From the NCBI GenBank assembly GCA_015501075.1, contig JADNYJ010000836.1, forward strand, positions 1 to 11,844: a DNA stretch of 11,844 nt, written 5' to 3'. The notes beneath the pieces are model-generated. The model did no database searches. It saw only the letters and a list, made by a program, of their open reading frames with translations, and was not told the DNA's origin. The DNA comes from Gymnopilus junonius. Taxonomy: Eukaryota; Basidiomycota; Agaricomycetes; Agaricales; Galerinaceae. Within the stretch, counting starts at the first letter, position 1. Each line of letters starts with the position of its first letter. The position numbers and the translations under genes were made by a program. This document shows positions 7,701 through 11,844 of the stretch, piece by piece.

Positions 7701-8605
7701 CACACGGCGAAAGGGTAGTGCATAGTGTGGGAGCCTGACTATCTGGAGGATCTTAAAAATTTGCAGACCGAGGTTTTTCGTTGACTGCCTCTGCCCGTGC
7801 CCCATGCGAAAATTCGTGGACGGATGAGGTTTCTTTACCGGAATGGGTATCTATGCCCAAAACAGTTAAAATGTGCTTTCTCGAAAGAATTTCTGGACTT
7901 CAGAAATATTTCCTGCTGGTTTATTGGTTACTAACAAGGACCGACTTATTGTCAGCAGGTTCTAAAGCTCTGCAATATCAGAAGACACCTCTACATTTAA
8001 ATAGGAGGAGACAAAGTTCAGGATGGATCCATCTATAAGGTGCAAAATAGCATTATATCAAGGCCCTTTCTCATTGAAAGTTTTGAATTTAGGAAACCTG
8101 GACGTATTTACGTGACTAGACACCAGTTCCTGGGACTTTGGAGTGCCAGAAAATTTCCTCTCATTTCGCGTATTCCAGCTGGGATAAAACCAGGGAGCGA
8201 ACATTATCAGGAACTGTGAGAACTAACCTCAACACGTGACTAGCATGACACAAACACCAGGTCTGCTCTTCTTCCCCAACTTCCTTATCGCTGAGTGATC
8301 CTTCATATTTCATGGATAGCATCCTCTCATCTTGTCCTATGTAACTCAAGAAGCTCATTGAAGAAAGTACACAGCTGAATTGCACCCATGAATATGGTAT
8401 GTTCATGTCTTAGGCTCATTCAGTCTTCTCTTTCCCAGCTGACCTCCGATTCCAGACTCCAGTGGAACTACAGTTCTCTTATGGCTAGTCAATACTATGC
8501 AGTCTGACAATGAAGGATGCTCTGGCTCTAGGTTCTGGTCTGTTGTAGCCCACGGAAAGACAGTATGGGAGATTTTGCATGTCATGATGGTCGGAGGTGG
8601 TTCAT
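7701..8605. other. Stretch without a convincing gene
   Basis: On the plus strand an 85-codon frame at 7781-8038 begins with TTG and has no ATG at its start. On the minus strand two ORFs (8651-8403, 82 codons, and 8406-8161, 81 codons) overlap by four bases. Neither has recognisable motifs or splice support. They might be one frameshifted relic, but chance explains them as well. Nothing else seen. Confidence 0.4.
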
Positions 8606-8773
8606 GTATGTTTTCTACCCTTACTTCACATGTAAGGTCATACGGAGTCATTGATGCGCATACTTTCTTAGCTCGGATGCGACTTTTCCAAATTTCCTAT
8701 TGTCACCGCACCTCTAGGTCTCTCTGCTCCCACCACATCTCCATCCTCATTGAAAGAGCTGTTTACTAGTTGA
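8606..8773 (+). other. Possible intron plus terminal coding exon
   Basis: 8606-8671 (66 nt) begins GTATGTTTTC and ends TTTCTTAG, with a weak branch site. The following segment is open in one frame to a TGA at 8771-8773 and reads LGCDFSKFPIVTAPLGLS, then APTTSPSSLKELFTS. The codon pattern looks protein-coding, but the upstream exon in matching phase is open for only six codons. It may be the end of a decayed gene. Confidence 0.22.
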
Positions 8774-9296
8774 TCCTAGGTAATTGGGTTCCTCAATTCT
8801 CGGTATGTATCTTCCAGCGCTTCTCTTCAGTAGAAGTTGACTAAAAATTTATTTTACTTTATGCAGACATTCACCCAGCCATGTCCAAGGGAGATCAGCC
8901 TATTCGAGTTCGGTGCCGGCTCTCATGAATGTCGATACTTAAGTATGATACCTTGTTGTTCTTTCCACATTATACTGACCGTTTTACCTAACATAAGTTT
9001 CACATTAGTTTCTCTTGAAAAGGATCGCGAGGAAGTCTTGTGCTGTGGAACTTCAACTAAGGTAAGGTATTCCTTAATTCTCAATGTCCACCCGTCATTA
9101 ACTCGGTTTTATTATCAAATAATGAAGTCGTTCTCAACATTTTCTCTGTAGTGCTGGTGATCGCGACATGCAACGCAGGTATGTTGGTCAATTCACTTTC
9201 AATTGTATTCTCCATAATCCTTCCCACAGCTTTGAACGGCCGAAAACCTCTTTCCCGAACCTTCAAGACGTGATGTCCTCGGCGGTGAAGATGTAG
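8770..9296 (+). CDS. Uncharacterised multi-exon gene segment, five exons
   Basis: Exons: 8770-8802, 8867-8942, 9009-9066, 9152-9178 and 9230-9296 (TAG). Introns: 8803-8866 (GTATGT, TTGACTAA, GCAG), 8943-9008 (GTATGA, CTAAC, TTAG), 9067-9151 (donor GTATTC; a better-looking GTAAGG lies 5 nt earlier but would bring a stop into frame) and 9179-9229 (GTATGT...CACAG). The joined frame is open for about 86 codons: NWVPQFSTFTQPCPREISLF, EFGAGSHECRYLISLEKDRE, EVLCCGTSTKVSAGDRDMQR, SFERPKTSFPNLQDVMSSAV. Several introns are textbook quality and the phases agree, which is the main evidence. There is no ATG in the first exon, so a 5' part is missing. After the TAG the frame stays open for 20 more codons (NKLVIAMVELKECEDGNFQ), so the stop may be a recent lesion. 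No family recognised. Confidence 0.38.
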
Positions 9297-9685
9297 CCTA
9301 ACAAGCTGGTCATTGCTATGGTGGAATTGAAGGAATGCGAGGATGGAAACTTTCAGTGCTAATCTACATGCATGACTCAAGTCGACGTCACCCTGGGGCC
9401 ATCCCAGCTCCAAGTTCCAACTTTGTTATGGACGGCTCCGACTTCAGGCCTCAAAAGTTATGAGCCACGCCCATTTTACCGGCTGCACTGAAGAGCCTTC
9501 AGCAATTGAGGAGTGAATTTCCTGCGCAAAGTTTGTTCTCACTCACTAGTACGTTCTCCATTACTCATTGCAGAATATTGTCGACGTAGCTACCGTGATC
9601 ACAGGGAAAATGTTAGACTACAGATTTTAATGGACTATTTACACGTGTATTTCGTAAATAGTACGTGCTGCCCAGTGCCTATCTA
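9297..9685. other. Stretch without a clear gene
   Basis: Apart from the short open stretch just after the TAG described above, I see no supported frame. A 110-codon minus-strand ORF at 9413-9081 covers the exons on the other strand and is taken as a shadow. The last 35-40 nt (TTTCGTAAATAGTACGTG, near 9648) already resemble 11394-11412 and may mark the left end of the duplicated block that follows. Confidence 0.4.
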
Positions 9686-10113
9686 GAGCCTATCGATTGA
9701 AGACGGAGGTGGCAAGCAAGGACGCAAAAGAAAAAGCTCGAAAGAGCATTATTGTGAGAATAATCTCAGTTCAACGTGCAGCCCGCTCACCTCTATCGAT
9801 CTCATCCTTCACCATATCTTTCTTCAATATACCTTTCTTCAATGTTCCGCCTGCTGTTAGCCCTGTACTTTGAATGCACCTCGTAGTACATGAGCAGCTC
9901 TGTTCAGGAGCATCCATGAAGACCGCTGAGGTGTGTTTCCGCCTTGTCTGATCATTCGTCTTCCCCACATCTTATTTTCATCTTTAGCGAAATTACAGCA
10001 CATTTACAGCCGTACACGTATCTGCGCAGCTGAACCCTCTCATGGCCTCGGAACCTTTCAGCTCGTTCTTCAGAGGCCGAATATGCGAAGTTTTACGTGT
10101 CAGGGAGGGTTAG
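9686..10113 (+). pseudogene. Left copy of a diverged duplication, probably decayed paralogue
   Basis: This block matches 11445-11844 at a near-constant distance of about 1,760-1,781 bp. The best part is 9756-9788 against 11537-11569: both read E-N-N-L-(S/N)-S-T-C-S-P-L, and three of the four differences are synonymous. Further matches are the CTCTG segment (9898 against 11675), CTTATTTTCATCTTTAGC against CTTATATTGATCTGTAGC, and TACACGTATCTG against TACACATATCTG. The frame KRKSSKEHYCENNLSSTCSP ends at a TAG near 9860, so the long frame is broken. A shorter spliced frame survives: ATG 9874, exon to 9930, intron 9931-9987 (GTGTGT...CTTTAG), exon 9988-10113, 60 aa (MHLVVHEQLCSGASMKTAE, then RNYSTFTAVHVSAQLNPLMA). 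It may be a relic or a small gene. Confidence 0.5.
9818..9843. repeat. Short direct repeat, CTTTCTTCAAT twice, 15-bp period
   Basis: CTTTCTTCAAT occurs at 9818-9828 and again at 9833-9843. The partner copy at 11655-11664 has the motif once (CTTCACTTCAAT), so this is a local slippage event in the left copy and helps explain its frame break. Confidence 0.6.
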
Positions 10114-10642
10114 AGGGGATCCGAACTACGTACGTTTGCATGTGTGTTTCTGTCGTAAGAGTTACTAATCGTTTGTAGTATTCTACCTAGGTTTCTTTGG
10201 AATTACACTCTCTTCGCGTCTCTGGGTTTTCCCCTTGTTGCCGCTTCCCCCTGTGCCGGTTCTAACTCATTTTCGAAGCCGAGGGAGGTGTCTATCTTAA
10301 AATTCAGCCAGGGCTGCGCGCCGGAGTCAGATACCATATTTTCGGGTATGCATCTCTTAGCACTCTCCGTCTTCTCAGCGGATTAGGGTCTGATTCTCTT
10401 TCTTTGTATGCAGAAGATCCTGCAGTCGACATCTGAACTGAATCCATTGTTCCTAGCTGTCGGAATTTAGGTGCGTATGGCCCTTTCCCGTGTCTTCCAT
10501 TCTATCCTCATCTTTCTTTGTACACATTAGACCTTTGACTGTGAGGAATATTTGGTACGAAGAAACTTGACAAACGTACGTGATTCTGCGTTATAATTGT
10601 CGCCACGTCATTGAATTCACTCTCATTTAGCAACTTTTTTTG
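10114..10642 (+). other. Region rich in splice-like signals, coding frame unresolved
   Basis: Several donor/acceptor pairs face the plus strand: GTATGC (10346) with CTTCTCAG (10378) or TTTGTATGCAG (10413); GTGCGT (10470) with CACATTAG; GTACGT (10576) with CATTTAG (10630) or TGTATGCAG (10675). Short open pieces exist, for example EGGVYLKIQPGLRAGVRYHI before 10345 and TFDCEEYLVRRNLTN before 10575, but I could not join them into one frame with confidence. It may hold 5' exons of the next model, a spliced noncoding RNA, or decayed coding sequence. Confidence 0.35.
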
Positions 10643-11276
10643 ATTTTTGTTCCGCCTCTTCAAGCTTGTATGCAGCGGCGCCTCCATTCGGACCCATATC
10701 CCTTCTCGAGTCCATCACCATCATCTCTTGCCACTCTCATCCTCTATCTTCAAGCCCTTTCTTTGGTATGCGAGATACCACTGTTGTCTGCGATACGTGG
10801 TACTGACAATACTCTAATAGCTTACACGACGGAGCAAGCATATCACACCTGGGCGACACATCACCCATCCATCTTCGAAAGGCGATCTCCGGCGACAACT
10901 ACCGCCTCGGAGCGTGCTCCATGAATGCTGGGGTGAAGCAAGTGAAGGATTTGGATGGCGATAGCGATAGCGGCGCTGAGGCTGGCGAGGTTGGCAACCG
11001 GTTAGTTCTTTCCTGGAAGGCCGCACTTATACTGCTTACGCCCCCTCTTTTATTCGGTTTCCTCTGTAGAATGGGCAATGTAGTCTGCCACCTCTTGGTA
11101 CGTTCTTTTCACTTCATCGTAAACCATTCTTACAATCTAACCTTCATATCGTGTAGTGTTTCTGTGTCCAGCAAATTCCTTCAACGGAGTTCCTTTCACA
11201 ACCCTGTTCGTGTCGTGAGCTCGAATGTTCCGAACAGTCGCACACTTACTCGCAGCAACCTCGGAACCTTGATTAA
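10643..11276 (+). CDS. Uncharacterised spliced gene candidate, four exons
   Basis: Segments: 10643-10765, 10821-11000, 11070-11097 and 11157-11276 (TAA). Introns: 10766-10820 (GTATGC, CTGAC branch, TAATAG, 55 nt), 11001-11069 (GTTAGT...CTGTAG, 69 nt) and 11098-11156 (GTACGT, CTAAC branch, GTGTAG, 59 nt). Joined in phase they give about 149 codons without a stop. Pieces are SIFKPFLCLHDGASISHLGD, RKAISGDNYRLGACSMNAGV, a short acidic run (KDLDGDSDSGAEAGEVGNR), then MGNVVCHLLCFCVQQIPSTE. The last exon is Gln/Ser/Cys-rich. Other frames of exon 2 are also open, so the phase is not certain, and an alternative chain ending at about 10979 can be built. The 5' end is unresolved; a TGA precedes 10643. 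No family recognised. Confidence 0.35.
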
Positions 11277-11446
11277 GTAAAACATACACCTGACGTAGGA
11301 CGCATCCTTGGGCTGGAACCTGACTGCGGCACTCTTTCTTGCCCTTGATACCGCTTGAGCCATGGAGGTAATAGTTCACCCACTTTACCTCCATACTTCG
11401 TAGATAATTCCGTGGTAATTACTTTACCTCCCTGTCCTTATTATGA

Positions 11447-11844
11447 GCCTATCTTATTGGAAGTAAGTCGAGAAGAAAAGACGACAAAAGGGAGGATGGC
11501 ATTCAAATTCCAGCCCGTCGTCCTATTGAACACCGTGAGAACAACCTCAATTCAACATGCAGCCCGCTCCTTGCTTGGTCCTCTTCGTCGATGTTATCCT
11601 CCACCCTGCGTGCGCTCGATGCCCTGCCTTCCGTCAGCTTCATACCTTCACTTCAATCCTTTGAGTATGATGAGCTCTGCTTGAGAGTATCCCCGAGCTA
11701 TATTGTATGTCGTGAGTCAGTTCTGCTTGATCAAATTTCTTCCTCGCCCCTTATATTGATCTGTAGCACGTCTGCAGTCCATGTAGAGCACATACACATA
11801 TCTGGGCGGGGCGTCAGATAAGGGCCTCAAACTACTTTCGACTC
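11447..11844 (+). CDS. Uncharacterised gene, right copy of the duplication, cut by the window edge
   Basis: The frame is open from 11447 (after a TGA) through 11704. If the intron at 11705-11766 (GTATGT...GATCTGTAG, 62 nt, phase 0) is removed, it stays open to the last base, about 112 codons. Without splicing it also reads to a TAA at 11819-11821. It starts basic (GSKSRRKDDKREDG), continues ARRPIEHRENNLNSTCSPLL, then STLRALDALPSVSFIPSLQS and FEYDELCLRVSPSY. After the splice it reads IHVCSPCRAHTHIWAGRQIR. The decayed partner at 9686-10113 has its intron at the same place. Mostly synonymous change in the best block points to past selection on this frame. There is no ATG before the block, so an upstream exon is expected. 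No domain recognised. Confidence 0.42.

Noticed and set aside
8161..8651. Two minus-strand ORFs overlapping as ATGA, resembling a translationally coupled pair
   Set aside because: The window is eukaryotic, so ATGA coupling is not expected. Lengths of 81-82 codons are within chance and no motif is present.
9081..9413. Minus-strand ORF of 110 codons
   Set aside because: It covers the plus-strand introns with good branch sites. The plus strand has the better evidence.
10281..10345. Fragment YLKIQPGLRAGVRYHI, reminiscent of the IKPGWKAGTKI segment of DnaJ C-terminal domains
   Set aside because: About 15 residues only, no J-domain or neighbouring DnaJ sequence, and flanking frames are broken. 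Likely coincidence.
11137..11394. Minus-strand ORF of 85 codons
   Set aside because: Antisense to the spliced plus-strand frame. No splice signals or motif of its own.
1..11844. tRNA, rRNA, CRISPR arrays, transposon terminal repeats, bacterial operons
   Set aside because: None seen on either strand by reading; the intron style and gene structure are fungal.

Overview
The window looks like nuclear DNA of a filamentous basidiomycete, probably an Agaricomycete. Introns are short (about 50-70 nt), start GTATGT, GTAAGT or GTACGT, and often carry a CTAAC/CTGAC/TTGACTAA branch site 15-25 nt before the AG. The one recognisable protein is a long single-exon F-box protein of the kind such fungi have in large numbers. 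Pyrimidine-rich leaders and TATA boxes lie upstream of two ORFs. No rRNA, tRNA, CRISPR array, insertion sequence or intact transposon was seen, and nothing suggests a known accessory system.

Layout. 1-249: a reading frame open at the left edge, possibly a last exon. 481-1917 (minus): a two-exon gene for a 459-residue Ser/Pro-rich, largely disordered protein. 2056-2187: a decayed partial copy of that gene, in the same orientation and directly upstream. 2222-2925 and 3013-3216 (plus): two weakly supported spliced reading frames; the second ends 11 nt from the stop of the convergent F-box gene. 3228-4688 (minus): the 486-residue F-box/LRR-like protein. 4830-5968: no convincing gene.

5969-7596 is built on a diverged tandem duplication. 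The right copy (6909-7590) holds most of an intact 108-residue minus-strand ORF with a TATA box and a C/T-rich leader. The left copy (6325-6907) is a decayed version. Each copy contains a long pyrimidine tract bounded by splice-like ends. 7701-8605 is almost featureless.

8606-11844 is dense in plus-strand intron signals. Three spliced reading frames can be traced without internal stops (8770-9296, 10643-11276 and 11447-11844), none from a family I recognise. The last is an expressed-looking relative of the degenerate block at 9686-10113. In the best-matching 33 nt, three of the four differences are synonymous, which supports the chosen frame.

The window is therefore mostly lineage-specific, poorly conserved sequence shaped by repeated local duplication and decay around one clear F-box gene and one probable Ser/Pro-rich gene. 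I see no evidence that these genes form a pathway. All spliced models are read by eye and need RNA evidence.
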